A DNA stretch of 34,502 bases from a virus. Location: IMG/VR virus record IMGVR_UViG_3300017598_000208, positions 1 to 34,502 of that record. One strand, given 5' to 3'. Below the pieces are notes generated by a model, which saw nothing but the letters and a program-made list of their open reading frames with translations, made no database searches and was not told the origin of the DNA. Both the position numbers and the translations under genes were made by a program. Shown here piece by piece: positions 15,716-24,028 of the stretch. Within the stretch, counting starts at the first letter, position 1. Each line of letters starts with the position of its first letter.

Positions 15716-16621
15716 TTAGTTAAATCCGATTGAGCCAAATTGACTACGCCCAGCAGTACCGGCACCAGAACCACCGCCCATACCAGCTAGCCCACCAGCA
15801 ATAGCGCCACCAAGCTGTAGCACTTGTCCAGTAGCTTGAGCTTTTGCTTGCTGTTGACCTAGCAGGCCAGAAGCGAAAGCTTGACTTGAACCAATCTGTC
15901 CGGCGGCCTTGGCACCGCTCGAGCCTAACACACCGCTAGCCAAAGCATTTTGAGCGCCTTGGACACCTGACGCCCTAGCCGCTCCTGCTGCTAATCCAAG
16001 GTTAGAAATATTACCTGCTGCCTGTGCGCCAAATTGACCAACATCCCTAGCCGCCTGCTGACCCTGACCGGATAGCTGACCTAATCGATTAAACTGATTT
16101 GCATAATCCTGAGCCGCAAACCCTGCCCCTTGCTCAACTAATGCCGAGCGAACATTGCCGCCACCTAATCCTCCAATAACCGAAGCATTTTGTAGTAGAT
16201 TTTTCTGCGCTCGTTTTCGTATGAATGCTTGACCGGGTGACTCTTCAAACGCTTGGAACGCTGCTTGCTGAGCCTCTTGACCACCTAAGCCGAGTAATGC
16301 CTGTTGTTGGCTTGCCGCATCTCTGCCGCCTTGCGTCCAGGGTTGAAGTGATTGGCTAGTCTGGGCGAATTGCGATTGCTGCCCTAGCGCCCCCATTTCT
16401 GCCGCTCTTGCCTGAATATCTCCGGCTTGCCTTGCGCCTTGAGCCTGCATCTCTGCCGCTTCTGTCGCTCCTGCTGCCTGAATATCTCCGGCCCTTAGCG
16501 ATGCCGCACCCTGCATTACTCCGGCATCTCTAGCCGCATCACTTGCCGCATCTGCTCCGGTTACGTCCTTAACGAGGCCGAGAGAACCTACCTCAACAAC
16601 CTTATTCACAATTTTACTCAT
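15716..16621 (-). CDS. DNA ejection (transfer) protein, P22 gp7-like
   Basis: 301 residues with extreme Ala/Gln/Gly content. The N-terminus contains repeats of the form GDIQA with alanine runs (RAGDIQAAGATEAAEMQAQG). The conserved middle SLQPWTQGGRDAASQQQALL and GQAFIRKRAQKNLL is typical of phage DNA-transfer proteins. The Gly-rich C-terminus (LGGAIAGGLAGMGGGSGAG) may be membrane-active. P22 gp7 is smaller (229 residues) but occupies the same slot. The start overlaps the preceding TGA (ATGA). Confidence 0.78.
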   Translation of the reverse strand: MSKIVNKVVEVGSLGLVKDVTGADAASDAARDAGVMQGAASLRAGDIQAAGATEAAEMQAQGARQAGDIQARAAEMGALGQQSQFAQTSQSLQPWTQGGRDAASQQQALLGLGGQEAQQAAFQAFEESPGQAFIRKRAQKNLLQNASVIGGLGGGNVRSALVEQGAGFAAQDYANQFNRLGQLSGQGQQAARDVGQFGAQAAGNISNLGLAAGAARASGVQGAQNALASGVLGSSGAKAAGQIGSSQAFASGLLGQQQAKAQATGQVLQLGGAIAGGLAGMGGGSGAGTAGRSQFGSIGFN

Positions 16622-17076
16622 AATTTTATTTCCTCTCGGGTAATCCCCATCATTACTCTATCACACGCGCCGAAATCAGTTAGCCAGCTATCACGATCAA
16701 CCCCCTCGACCATCATTCCCGCCCTTTCTGCCGCTGACAAGGCACCTTTGCAAGTTTCAGGTATTACTACATTCAATTTTCTGATTACGGTCTGCTTACT
16801 TGATGCAAACCATTTGAAAAACTCCTGCACCATTTCATCATAATTCAGTTTGAATTCTCGCAAAATATACGGATGAAACTGAATAGCGCAACCTGTTACG
16901 ATTTCAAAACCAATCAGCCCTACTTCCTCACCGTTCAACACATAAACAAGCCAGGCACTAGACCTATCCGTTGTAAATTCTTTATCTTCTGCACCAAATT
17001 CAGCAGCATATCGCCTAATCTCCGGCAATCTCATAAATGAGTTAACGAATTCCATGTCAAGGCATTGGCGAATCAT
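16618..17076 (-). CDS. P22 gp14-like / DUF2824 head assembly protein
   Basis: 152 residues with a GNAT-like pattern. An N-terminal helix (FVNSFMRLPEIRRYAAEFG) precedes central strands (AWLVYVLNGEEVGLIGFEIV). The later segment RKLNVVIPETCKGALSAAER stands where acetyltransferases bind CoA. The family DUF2824 includes the P22 head assembly protein gp14 and usually lies just before gp7, as here. Whether it binds acetyl-CoA is unknown. The start is coupled to the upstream stop (ATGA). Confidence 0.75.
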   Translation of the reverse strand: MIRQCLDMEFVNSFMRLPEIRRYAAEFGAEDKEFTTDRSSAWLVYVLNGEEVGLIGFEIVTGCAIQFHPYILREFKLNYDEMVQEFFKWFASSKQTVIRKLNVVIPETCKGALSAAERAGMMVEGVDRDSWLTDFGACDRVMMGITREEIKL

Positions 17077-17417
17077 GTTTCCGTTGTTCCTGATACGTCA
17101 ATATTGATAACTGACTCAACGTCAGCAAGTCCCGATATTTTCATCGATCCACCAAGTACCTGACCCATAATTTTATCAATAATTACGGTAACGCCTGCGG
17201 GTATAGTTTTTCTCCAAGTCCAATTTCCACCGCTTCCTGTCGTGCCGGTTGTAGCCGTCAATATACGCCACAAAGTGACCTCGACATTTGACGCGCTGGT
17301 ATTTGTGACCGTAGCCATACCTATAAATTTCTTCTCACTCGCACCCGTAGAAATCAGCGTCACTTCTGACGTTGTAAGCTGCGCTTCTGAAATAAAGTTA
17401 TTTAATGTAGTAGTCAT
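17073..17417 (-). CDS. Small virion-like beta protein (114 aa)
   Basis: Thr/Ser/Val-rich with short strands: FISEAQLTTSEVTLISTGA, then KKFIGMATVTNTSASNVEVT, and a Gly-rich loop GTTGSGGNWTWRKTIPAG. This composition suits a beta-sandwich capsid decoration or fibre accessory protein. I recognise no family. It is the last of four adjacent small genes joined by ATGA overlaps or a one-base gap, positioned between the gp10-like and gp14-like genes. It shares the module's topology but lacks the VDD-NR-Q motif of its neighbours. Confidence 0.6.
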   Translation of the reverse strand: MTTTLNNFISEAQLTTSEVTLISTGASEKKFIGMATVTNTSASNVEVTLWRILTATTGTTGSGGNWTWRKTIPAGVTVIIDKIMGQVLGGSMKISGLADVESVINIDVSGTTET

Positions 17418-17845
17418 ATCGTCACCACCGGAACCCTATAAAACATGATTGTAATATAAACGTCATTATCATCAGTTGTAGCGTTAATAAATTTCCCTTC
17501 ACCGACAAGCATATTCATTCCAGTTAAGGGGACTGTAGTCTTTTTTAACATTTCCAAATTTAGGATGTCATTTGTGGATGTAACAGAGTCAATCTCATCA
17601 GCCTCATAAACAACTATAGTCGCACCATTAGCGCCTACTCTTTTATTGGCTGTAAGAATCATGTCTGTTATCACTATTTCCGATCCAGCAACAGGCTCAA
17701 CAAAATTAAACGCTGTATTAATAACATCCAACTTAACAGCTTTCGGTGTTGAATAATCGGTAGGCGCAACAACTAACTGTCCGTATTTGGTAACAGTAGC
17801 CCTATTGCTTGTTGAGCTATCCTGAACTACCACTGATGCACTCAT
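17414..17845 (-). CDS. Small virion-like protein (143 aa), related to the two genes before it
   Basis: Begins MSASVVVQDSSTSNRATVTK and continues YGQLVVAPTDYS. The NRATVTKYGQLVV segment is a common opening of phage structural proteins and parallels GNVASVDDENRLQTFAVS in the upstream neighbour. The rest is beta-rich (GSEIVITDMILTANKRVG, then FINATTDDNDVYITIMFYRV). A role as virion surface or head-tail accessory protein is inferred from context. ATGA overlaps join it on both sides. Confidence 0.62.
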   Translation of the reverse strand: MSASVVVQDSSTSNRATVTKYGQLVVAPTDYSTPKAVKLDVINTAFNFVEPVAGSEIVITDMILTANKRVGANGATIVVYEADEIDSVTSTNDILNLEMLKKTTVPLTGMNMLVGEGKFINATTDDNDVYITIMFYRVPVVTI

Positions 17846-18381
17846 GATAAGGAATCAACCACTGAAACAAGGCATTTTATTACCCCGGTCGCGGCCTCCC
17901 GTCTAAAGGCAACAGCTTTACCCTGAGGAATTATGATGTTTGAGGTTGTGTGCAATTTGTAACGAGTGTCGACATTTGTACACGATTCAAAAAAAATCAC
18001 ACCTTCCGATGTTAGCCCAGTAATATTCGTATCATATTTTGAAACAGCAGATAATAAGCTTGAATTACCAAGGTTTCTGTTAGTGTCGTCTGCCGTTGTT
18101 CCGGTAACGTATGAGGGCGTTCCAGTCACATACTCATAATACAGGTTTGTTGCAACTGAAGAGGAAATACGAATATCAGTAATCAGCAAATCCTTTATGC
18201 CTGTGTTTTCCAAATAATAAAAATAATCATTAGCGCCTGCGGGAGTAACGTCAAAATAAATCGAATGAACGCCGCCCCTCTGATTTAGGTGTTTATCTTC
18301 AGGCTCACTAACCGCGAAAGTTTGCAGTCTGTTTTCGTCGTCCACTGAGGCGACGTTTCCGTTTATACCCTGAATCTGCAT
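17842..18381 (-). CDS. Virion-like protein with VDDxNRxQxF motif (179 aa)
   Basis: Begins MQIQGINGNVASVDDENRLQ, followed by TFAVSEPEDKHLNQRGG and beta-rich sequence (YFYYLENTGIKDLLITDIRI). The N-terminal motif G-VASVDDENRLQTFAVS is nearly the same as in the gene upstream (GNTAEVDDKNRVQAFSVS), which shows the two are tandem paralogues. Function is unknown. A structural role is inferred from the late position. Confidence 0.65.
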   Translation of the reverse strand: MQIQGINGNVASVDDENRLQTFAVSEPEDKHLNQRGGVHSIYFDVTPAGANDYFYYLENTGIKDLLITDIRISSSVATNLYYEYVTGTPSYVTGTTADDTNRNLGNSSLLSAVSKYDTNITGLTSEGVIFFESCTNVDTRYKLHTTSNIIIPQGKAVAFRREAATGVIKCLVSVVDSLS

Positions 18382-18382
18382 A

Positions 18383-18964
18383 TTATGTAATCCTATTCAA
18401 ATTTGTTCCGACCTGGACGTCCATTGATGTATTACCAGATGGAGGAGTAATAACTATAGCCATGCTTGAACCAGGCTTTAGAATAACACTGTCAAATCCT
18501 ATCAAAACCCTAACACCTGACGCTGGAATTATTGTACTTACTGCGCCCTGTATTCCGCCTGTCGCTGTACTTGCTTCAGCGCCCTTTAGGCATGTTGAAG
18601 TTAAAGACTTAGCGCTACCAAAGTTGAAATTAACAGGATCAAACGCAGTTCCAGCGCTCAATAATGTTCCTGCTGTTGGATTAGCTACAACTTCAGCAAG
18701 CCAACCACCAGATCCACCTGTCGACGTCTCAGCATTGTAAAAAACCCTAGATAACACCCAGTCGACCGTATCAGTGTTTTTAAGATACATCAACGCAGAT
18801 GAATTTGCAGATGTAAGCGTTATCGTTCCAGTATTGACGTTAAACGAGTCGCCACTGATAGCCGCACTTGTCGCTTCTGTCTGACTAACTGAGAATGCTT
18901 GGACTCGGTTTTTGTCATCGACTTCGGCAGTATTACCACTCGACCCACTTTTTAAAATGAACAT
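18383..18964 (-). CDS. Virion-like protein with VDDxNRxQxF motif (193 aa)
   Basis: Begins MFILKSGSSGNTAEVDDKNR, then VQAFSVSQTEATSAAISG and a beta-rich body (TITLTSANSSALMYLKNTDT, VDWVLSRVFYNAETSTGGSG). The segment LMYLKNTDTVDWVLSRVFY aligns with FYYLENTGIKDLLITDIRI of the next gene, so similarity extends beyond the N-terminal motif. It has no recognised domain. Its ATG overlaps the TAA of the 46-residue gene. Confidence 0.65.
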   Translation of the reverse strand: MFILKSGSSGNTAEVDDKNRVQAFSVSQTEATSAAISGDSFNVNTGTITLTSANSSALMYLKNTDTVDWVLSRVFYNAETSTGGSGGWLAEVVANPTAGTLLSAGTAFDPVNFNFGSAKSLTSTCLKGAEASTATGGIQGAVSTIIPASGVRVLIGFDSVILKPGSSMAIVITPPSGNTSMDVQVGTNLNRIT

Positions 18965-19104
18965 TAAAGAACATCCTCTTCATTAATTTTTGTTTCAAAA
19001 GCCTCTTCAATCCGCAGATTAAGAAGAATTAGCTGTTTCAATATCTGCTCTAATAGTGCGCTAACATCGCTGTCATTTTCTATATTGTCAGGTTCAAAGC
19101 TCAT
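18964..19104 (-). CDS. Tiny acidic helical protein (46 aa)
   Basis: Begins MSFEPDNIENDSDVSALLEQ, then ILKQLILLNLRIEEAFETKI and ends NEEDVL. It is one amphipathic helix, leucine-rich in the middle, possibly forming a coiled-coil oligomer. Small proteins of the form LLEQILxxLxxLNLRxEEAFxTxIxxEDV are common among phage structural genes. The ATG overlaps the stop of the gene before (ATGA) and the stop overlaps the next ATG (TAATG), which strongly supports it. Confidence 0.72.
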   Translation of the reverse strand: MSFEPDNIENDSDVSALLEQILKQLILLNLRIEEAFETKINEEDVL

Positions 19105-19589
19105 CTGGCAAACCACGCGTTATCATTGATAAAATACTGGAATAAAATTGATGTTCCTTCCCGTCTAATCGTTCCTGAATCGCTGCCGTTGATCGTCCTA
19201 CCGTTACCGCTCATCTTTATCTTTGACCCGTCACCATTGCGGATAATTACAACACTGTTTTCTGCTGGGAATTCTGGAAATGTAATTAATGAGCCGCCTT
19301 TAGCGTTAACAAAGTCATAATCTGTCATAACATAATCAATACTAACAGAAACGGCACGAAAATCTTGCTGGCGTTCTGAGCCTGTAAAAATGCGGGCTGA
19401 ATCATTTTGAGCTATTTCTGCTAATGGTTGAGGCCAAGGGTATGATTCACGAACGCCTAGTTCGACTATACTTGATGTATTCGTGTTATTTGCAGTAGTT
19501 AGATTCTCAATCCACGTTATAAACCTATGAGTTGGAATGCCATCAGGCGTGAAAAATTCGCCCCGTCTTGGTGGTATCAGCTCGCTCAT
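19101..19589 (-). CDS. Putative tail or needle-region protein (162 aa)
   Basis: N-terminus MSELIPPRRGEFFTPDGIPT, then THRFITWIENLTTANNTNTS, a segment that often anchors phage tail accessory proteins. The C-terminal half is beta-rich and may be a small receptor-facing knob (SKIKMSGNGRTINGSDSGTI). It follows the gp10-like gene with an ATGA overlap, the slot that holds the tail needle gp26 in P22. It is not obviously a trimeric coiled-coil needle, so equivalence is only positional. Confidence 0.55.
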   Translation of the reverse strand: MSELIPPRRGEFFTPDGIPTHRFITWIENLTTANNTNTSSIVELGVRESYPWPQPLAEIAQNDSARIFTGSERQQDFRAVSVSIDYVMTDYDFVNAKGGSLITFPEFPAENSVVIIRNGDGSKIKMSGNGRTINGSDSGTIRREGTSILFQYFINDNAWFAR

Positions 19590-21043
19590 TGAATGCCCGC
19601 CTCAGGCGTTGCCGCTATCCTAATCAAGTTCGCCTTAACTTTATCCGTCACCCTCAATCTGATCATGCGAGACACTGGGAACCGCCCCTGCATACGCCAC
19701 ACTGTTTGCTGTCCGTACTCGCCTATTTTGCCTATTGACCGAATAAATGGCCCCTGAAATGTTCGTCCACCGTCATCGGATCGAGTCATTGATACTTTGG
19801 GATCAGACCCCTGACCAGTTGTTAAACCCACACCGCTTTCAAATGTAGCTTCAAATTCACCAGCGAACAGATCTACACCATTTTCACTAAACGGAGCCGT
19901 TGTCATCTCCCTGTAAATTTCATCACCGTAAAAATCAAGAGTATCGTCATCAAACTCGCCGATGATTCCGGTTGATTGATCGCCTACCAATAGTTTTCCG
20001 TAAGCCGCCACAATCGATTGAACTCTGAACCTGTTGTCACTAATACTAGTTTGCATCTCAAACCATACTTGACGACCCAACAAAGCTGAAGCAGTAGCGT
20101 TATAAACAAATGTTCGTGAAGGAATTCGAGTCGATTCAAAAGTAAAATAGGCTAGAAACTGACCTTTTTCGGATTTCGTCATCGAGAAACTGTTGCTGAT
20201 TTCTTCTTTTGTAAATTTCTGGATTTCGTTATCGATAGCATCAGTGCTGATCTTTAACGCGCTTGAACTGCCGGTTACTTTCCAGATAGCAGATAGCTCA
20301 TTGTAGCCACCACCGACAAAGCAGAAGCTATTATCAAACTCTACCAAGGAATGTTTGGCATGAATCCCTTTTTGTATATTCGCGCCCTGAATGCGTAAAA
20401 ATGGAAACCCTGTACCGCCCACATTTTGGAATAGTTCAACCGTTTCAGCACCGCAGACATAAAGCTCATTATGATTAACATGAAGCGCCACGATAGCGTC
20501 TGGACTGATTTCTGCTGTTCCGAAGTCTAGCGCGTCAAATGTAAACGGATCATTTAAAGCTGAATTAAAGAATACTGAACCGTCACTGGCTGAGAATACA
20601 AAATAGCCATCCTTGAAAACAACAGTATCTGATGCCATAAAATCTGGATCAGTTATCTGTGTAAGTGTCAAAGCTACATTGTCATAGGCGTAAGCATTGC
20701 CACCAGGAACAACTATCACCAAATACTGACCATTAGTTGCCATCGACACACGAACCGAGCCAGGTATTGTGCCGTGATTCGTCACCACTCCAGCAGATGA
20801 TATTGACAGCAATGAATTGTCGTTTACAAAATACGGGACGCCATCCATTACCCACGCGCCACGATTACCACTAATAGCCGTATCAACAAAGGTTTTTAGA
20901 CCGGAAGGCTGGAACAATGCCCTCGTATTTAATGCTGATGACTCTGCAACAGTTGGGATCCAGTTAACGCATCGCTGCGATGAAAATGGCGCACTGGATG
21001 ACTGATAAAAGCTGAAACCGAGAGGCAATTGAACACGAGGCAT
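19586..21043 (-). CDS. P22 gp10-like packaged-DNA stabilisation protein
   Basis: 485 residues (P22 gp10: 472). It begins MPRVQLPLGFSFYQSSSAPF and continues QRCVNWIPTVAESSALNTRA. This N-terminus, followed by beta-propeller-like repeats (GNRGAWVMDGVPYFVNDNSL, GQYLVIVVPGGNAYAYDN, LHVNHNELYVCGAETVELFQ), is characteristic of the Phage_stabilise family. The protein binds the gp4 ring below the portal and helps seal packaged DNA. I chose the ATG at 21043, which overlaps the gp4-like TGA (TGATG). Confidence 0.88.
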   Translation of the reverse strand: MPRVQLPLGFSFYQSSSAPFSSQRCVNWIPTVAESSALNTRALFQPSGLKTFVDTAISGNRGAWVMDGVPYFVNDNSLLSISSAGVVTNHGTIPGSVRVSMATNGQYLVIVVPGGNAYAYDNVALTLTQITDPDFMASDTVVFKDGYFVFSASDGSVFFNSALNDPFTFDALDFGTAEISPDAIVALHVNHNELYVCGAETVELFQNVGGTGFPFLRIQGANIQKGIHAKHSLVEFDNSFCFVGGGYNELSAIWKVTGSSSALKISTDAIDNEIQKFTKEEISNSFSMTKSEKGQFLAYFTFESTRIPSRTFVYNATASALLGRQVWFEMQTSISDNRFRVQSIVAAYGKLLVGDQSTGIIGEFDDDTLDFYGDEIYREMTTAPFSENGVDLFAGEFEATFESGVGLTTGQGSDPKVSMTRSDDGGRTFQGPFIRSIGKIGEYGQQTVWRMQGRFPVSRMIRLRVTDKVKANLIRIAATPEAGIQ

Positions 21044-21480
21044 CAAAAATTCTCCTTGGTGTTCTGAGTATAGAACCGTCTATCTATGCCAGTATCAGCA
21101 CAATCATTGCCTGAGCCTGTTGGCAAAGTATCGGGTAACGCTACCTCACCAATAAATACCTGCGCTGCTTCTAACCTCTGTAGTGACCTGGCCGCATTCA
21201 TCACCAAAGCCTGCGAAACCATCTTTTGAAACGCTGGTGCTATTCTAATGGCCAGCTCATATTTTGCAGCAGCAACACCAGAGCGAGGAATATCAACGGC
21301 ATCTGTGGAATATTCAACGGATGAAAATGCTGGAGTTAAACCGCTTTCGGCCCACTCCTCCAATAGATCATTCAGATTATTCAGAATAAGCTGGAATTCG
21401 AACGACTCAAGGCTGATTTCCGCTGTCTTTACGCCGATATGCTCCGCAGCACCCTCGACTATCTGTAACGCAGTTGTCAT
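21043..21480 (-). CDS. P22 gp4-like head-completion / tail adaptor protein
   Basis: 145 residues (P22 gp4: 166). Helical N-terminus MTTALQIVEGAAEHIGVKTA, then FQLILNNLNDLLEEWAESGL and a C-terminal segment ending GNDCADTGIDRRFYTQN. The LxxLNxLxxEWxxxGL pattern is typical of the P22 tail accessory factor, which attaches under the portal ring and, in P22, has peptidoglycan-cleaving activity. I do not claim that activity here. It lies directly before the gp10-like gene, and its ATG overlaps the upstream TGA. Confidence 0.82.
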   Translation of the reverse strand: MTTALQIVEGAAEHIGVKTAEISLESFEFQLILNNLNDLLEEWAESGLTPAFSSVEYSTDAVDIPRSGVAAAKYELAIRIAPAFQKMVSQALVMNAARSLQRLEAAQVFIGEVALPDTLPTGSGNDCADTGIDRRFYTQNTKENF

Positions 21481-21848
21481 TTGGCCCCCGATATTTCTTT
21501 AGCCTGAATCCTAAGCTGCTTTAGCGTCTTGCGCTTGTCTAAATCAATGCCGTAATGCTCAAGAATATACGATTCAAGCTGATTTTTGTTCATCTTGTCG
21601 ATATTAAGCTGATTATTTAGCGACTGGACAACGCCCTCAACGGCCTCAAGTGCCTGCTGTGCTTTTGCCGTTTCTGATTCATCACCCGCATCTGTTAGCT
21701 CTTTATCAATACCGATTGCATCAAGCCGAAGAAAACAGGCAGGACTATCGCGCCAACCTATAGCTTCATGCTCCTGAAGGTCGTCAGAGCTTATAATTTT
21801 GGGCGCTTTAGTTTCGTGATACACCCACATTCTAAACGATTTCGACAT
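21477..21848 (-). CDS. Small late protein with C-terminal HeH/SAP-like segment (123 aa)
   Basis: Begins MSKSFRMWVYHETKAPKIIS, a conserved opening in phage proteins placed just after the coat gene. The middle is acidic and helical. The C-terminus (MNKNQLESYILEHYGIDLDK, then RKTLKQLRIQAKE) has the helix-extended loop-helix pattern seen in small DNA-binding or assembly proteins. It has its own TATACT promoter element and an AGGAGC site, downstream of a terminator that separates it from the coat gene. Function is unknown. Confidence 0.65.
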   Translation of the reverse strand: MSKSFRMWVYHETKAPKIISSDDLQEHEAIGWRDSPACFLRLDAIGIDKELTDAGDESETAKAQQALEAVEGVVQSLNNQLNIDKMNKNQLESYILEHYGIDLDKRKTLKQLRIQAKEISGAK

Positions 21849-21870
21849 GATTGCTCCTATATATTTGTAC

Positions 21871-21902
21871 AGTATAGCAAAAAGGAGCCGTTAAGCTCCT
21901 TT
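21871..21902 (-). terminator. Terminator after the coat gene, followed by an extended -10 element
   Basis: AAAGGAGC at 21881-21888 and GCTCCTTT at 21895-21902 pair around a 6-base loop. Leftward transcripts then run into TTTTT, so this terminates the scaffold-coat message. Directly after it lies TGCTATACTG (TATACT = 21876-21871), an extended -10 that would restart transcription for the 123-residue gene and the tail genes. The stem is also symmetrical for rightward reading. Confidence 0.7.
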
Positions 21903-21930
21903 TATGTTTTCTTCTACTGTCTGATAACGA

Positions 21931-23154
21931 TTAACCAGTTAGGCGGACAGCAAAGTCCGGGTTCTGCGCCTTAATACCATAAAGAATATCAAACCGGAAT
22001 ACCGTCTTATCGTTGGTAATGTCGTACTGACGAACCGACCGGATGCTTATGCCTTTAAATGACTCGCGTGCCGAACTAGCACCATCAGAAGGCATATCAA
22101 GAGGAGCCATCGCCAGGGTAATAGCGTTCTTGTGGAAACCAAGATTCTGCGGATAGCTCGCACCTGCCGTACCAGTCTTAACAGTGATCGCTGCATTATC
22201 TGCTGGCGCTGCTGTCACAGTCTGATAAGGGCCGCTTGTGATCATAGGAGGAGAAATGGTCAAAGTAGCCGGGCCTGTTGAAGCACCTGAAGTCGCATCA
22301 GAAACTACAGTGAAGGTTTGAAGATCACCAGTGTCTTGACGAGTTCGACGGTTCACCGCGTTAACGCCCGCGATAGTGATAACATCACCCGCTAGCAGTA
22401 CGTCAGTCGTTGAGTTAGTCCAACCATCAGTAACCAGTGATTGAGTCCAAGCATCGCCTGAAGCCGCATAAGTGACATCCTGAGAAGCACCGTTAATTAA
22501 TGGAGTTCCACCATGTGCGCCAACAGTATGGCTGGTCAGGGAGTTAGACTCGAAAATGTCGAATCGACCGTAACGACCAACGCTAGCCTCTTCAATTGCT
22601 TTTCTAGCTATGTTATCCGGAAACACAGTTTTAAGGCCGTCAGCCAAAGCAACTGAAGCATCCGCATTAACAAATAAGCATCGCTCAGTCATTGGAGCAC
22701 CAAGTTTGCTAATTACCGCGCCCGCTGTAGCTACACTCAAAAAGGTAGTTGGCGTAGTGCCAGGAGTACCGGAAAAGTTACCGATATTGGTATAAACAGC
22801 ACCCAAATCTGATTCAACTTTTTGCGCCAATTCTTCCATTGCTGGCTTGATGAAGCGATTAGTCATATCTTCAACAGACAAAGTCATATCTTGAGAAGTA
22901 ATCTCAAAGTTAACTTTTTGACGTTGATCAAGAGTAACTGTTGCCGCTCTTTCTTCAATGTCTGTAGCTGAGCTGATTGTCGCACCGCTTGACGCTTCAA
23001 ACATTACAGGTCGTCGAACCTGAATAGATGCGCCTACTTTTTGAAACTGACTATCTAGCTGACGGTCAACTTTTTGACCCATCACAAGAGCGTTCAAAAA
23101 CTCTTTAACGGCAATCTTGGTGACAAGACTGGTATTCTTAAAGTTATTACTCAT
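21931..23154 (-). CDS. Major coat protein, P22 gp5-like
   Basis: 407 residues (P22 gp5: 430). The N-terminus MSNNFKNTSLVTKIAVKEFL continues NALVMGQKVDRQLDSQFQKV and GASIQVRRPVMFEAS. With DQRQKVNFEITSQDMTLSVE this is the typical P22 coat (HK97-fold) sequence. Downstream strands include LLAGDVITIAGVNAVNRRTR, which would correspond to the inserted I-domain region, and a C-terminal VFRFDILYGIKAQNPDFAVR. It assembles the icosahedral shell on the scaffold encoded just upstream. A terminator follows 29 bases after the stop. Confidence 0.92.
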   Translation of the reverse strand: MSNNFKNTSLVTKIAVKEFLNALVMGQKVDRQLDSQFQKVGASIQVRRPVMFEASSGATISSATDIEERAATVTLDQRQKVNFEITSQDMTLSVEDMTNRFIKPAMEELAQKVESDLGAVYTNIGNFSGTPGTTPTTFLSVATAGAVISKLGAPMTERCLFVNADASVALADGLKTVFPDNIARKAIEEASVGRYGRFDIFESNSLTSHTVGAHGGTPLINGASQDVTYAASGDAWTQSLVTDGWTNSTTDVLLAGDVITIAGVNAVNRRTRQDTGDLQTFTVVSDATSGASTGPATLTISPPMITSGPYQTVTAAPADNAAITVKTGTAGASYPQNLGFHKNAITLAMAPLDMPSDGASSARESFKGISIRSVRQYDITNDKTVFRFDILYGIKAQNPDFAVRLTG

Positions 23155-23176
23155 AATAAATTTCCTTTATGGCCCT

Positions 23177-23938
23177 TTACGAATTATACAATTCTTCCAT
23201 AGTCATCTCGCTAATGTCTTTCTTTAACGAGCCGCCGGATGTAATTGGTGTAATCGGTTCGGGCGCTGCACTTGTTTTAATTTTCGGTTTAGCGTTTAAA
23301 TTTGCGGCTATCTCACCGAGCGACTGCATAGCCATCAATGGCGACATTTGAGCGATTTTATCGGCCTGGTCTAAATGATGCCCCAAGTGATAGATCAACT
23401 CTGCCCCATGTTCTGACTGCACCAAAGCATCTGCCACGCCATCAGGTAAAGTCGGTATAGCTTTAGCAACGTCAGCAAAATCTGGCTTATTCATAGCAGC
23501 AATTCGCTCGTTGAAACTTGCTTGAGCTTGCTGCGCCTGTTGTGCCTGTGCCTGCTGGTCTATTGCCGCCTTTTCCGCTTGTACCGCTTGAGCAACTTGT
23601 GACTTAATCAAAGCTGCGTTATATGCCTGCTCGTCATAGTCGAAAGCTTCTAGCGTTGGCTCTGCTTCTGCTGGCGCTGGCGTTGCTCTTAATCGTTCTA
23701 GCTCTGCCTCTGCCGCGTCTGCTCTGCGTTGTTCCGCATATTTATCTGCTGTTACTTTGTTGATGCGCTTTTGAAATCCGTCCTCGTGAGGCTTATCCTC
23801 AACAGGCTTGATCTCCGCATCTACGGGTGCTGACTCCGTTGGTTCTGCTGGCGCTTCGACTGGATCAACTTTGGCTACTTCTGCCGCTATCTGTTGGTCA
23901 AGTGTATCGCCTGCAAGTGCAGCATTTTCTTCGCTCAT
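23177..23938 (-). CDS. Scaffolding protein, P22 gp8-like
   Basis: 253 residues (P22 gp8: 303). Acidic, Ala/Glu/Gln-rich and helical (MSEENAALAGDTLDQQIAAE, then RRADAAEAELERLRATPAPA). The helical coat-binding-like C-terminus includes MAMQSLGEIAANLNAKPKIK, followed by DISEMTMEELYNS. It lies directly before the coat gene. Such scaffolds co-assemble with coat and leave before DNA enters. I chose the ATG at 23938; upstream frames to a GTG at 23974 lack a ribosome binding site. It has its own strong promoter. Confidence 0.82.
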   Translation of the reverse strand: MSEENAALAGDTLDQQIAAEVAKVDPVEAPAEPTESAPVDAEIKPVEDKPHEDGFQKRINKVTADKYAEQRRADAAEAELERLRATPAPAEAEPTLEAFDYDEQAYNAALIKSQVAQAVQAEKAAIDQQAQAQQAQQAQASFNERIAAMNKPDFADVAKAIPTLPDGVADALVQSEHGAELIYHLGHHLDQADKIAQMSPLMAMQSLGEIAANLNAKPKIKTSAAPEPITPITSGGSLKKDISEMTMEELYNS

Positions 23939-23999
23939 TACACACCACAAAGGTTGATTATTGATCACCGTCACTTTAGCTTGACGTTAGCTTTATTCT

Positions 24000-24027
24000 A
24001 TTATATGCCAATTCCTGATAGTTTCAA
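24000..24027 (-). promoter_or_regulatory. Strong promoter for scaffold and coat genes
   Basis: Minus strand: TTGAAA at 24027-24022, a 16-bp spacer, TATAAT at 24005-24000. It overlaps and follows the portal stop (TAG at 24031-24029) and lies in the 90-base gap before the scaffold gene, so coat and scaffold can be made in excess over portal and terminase. Confidence 0.75.
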
Positions 24028-24028
24028 G

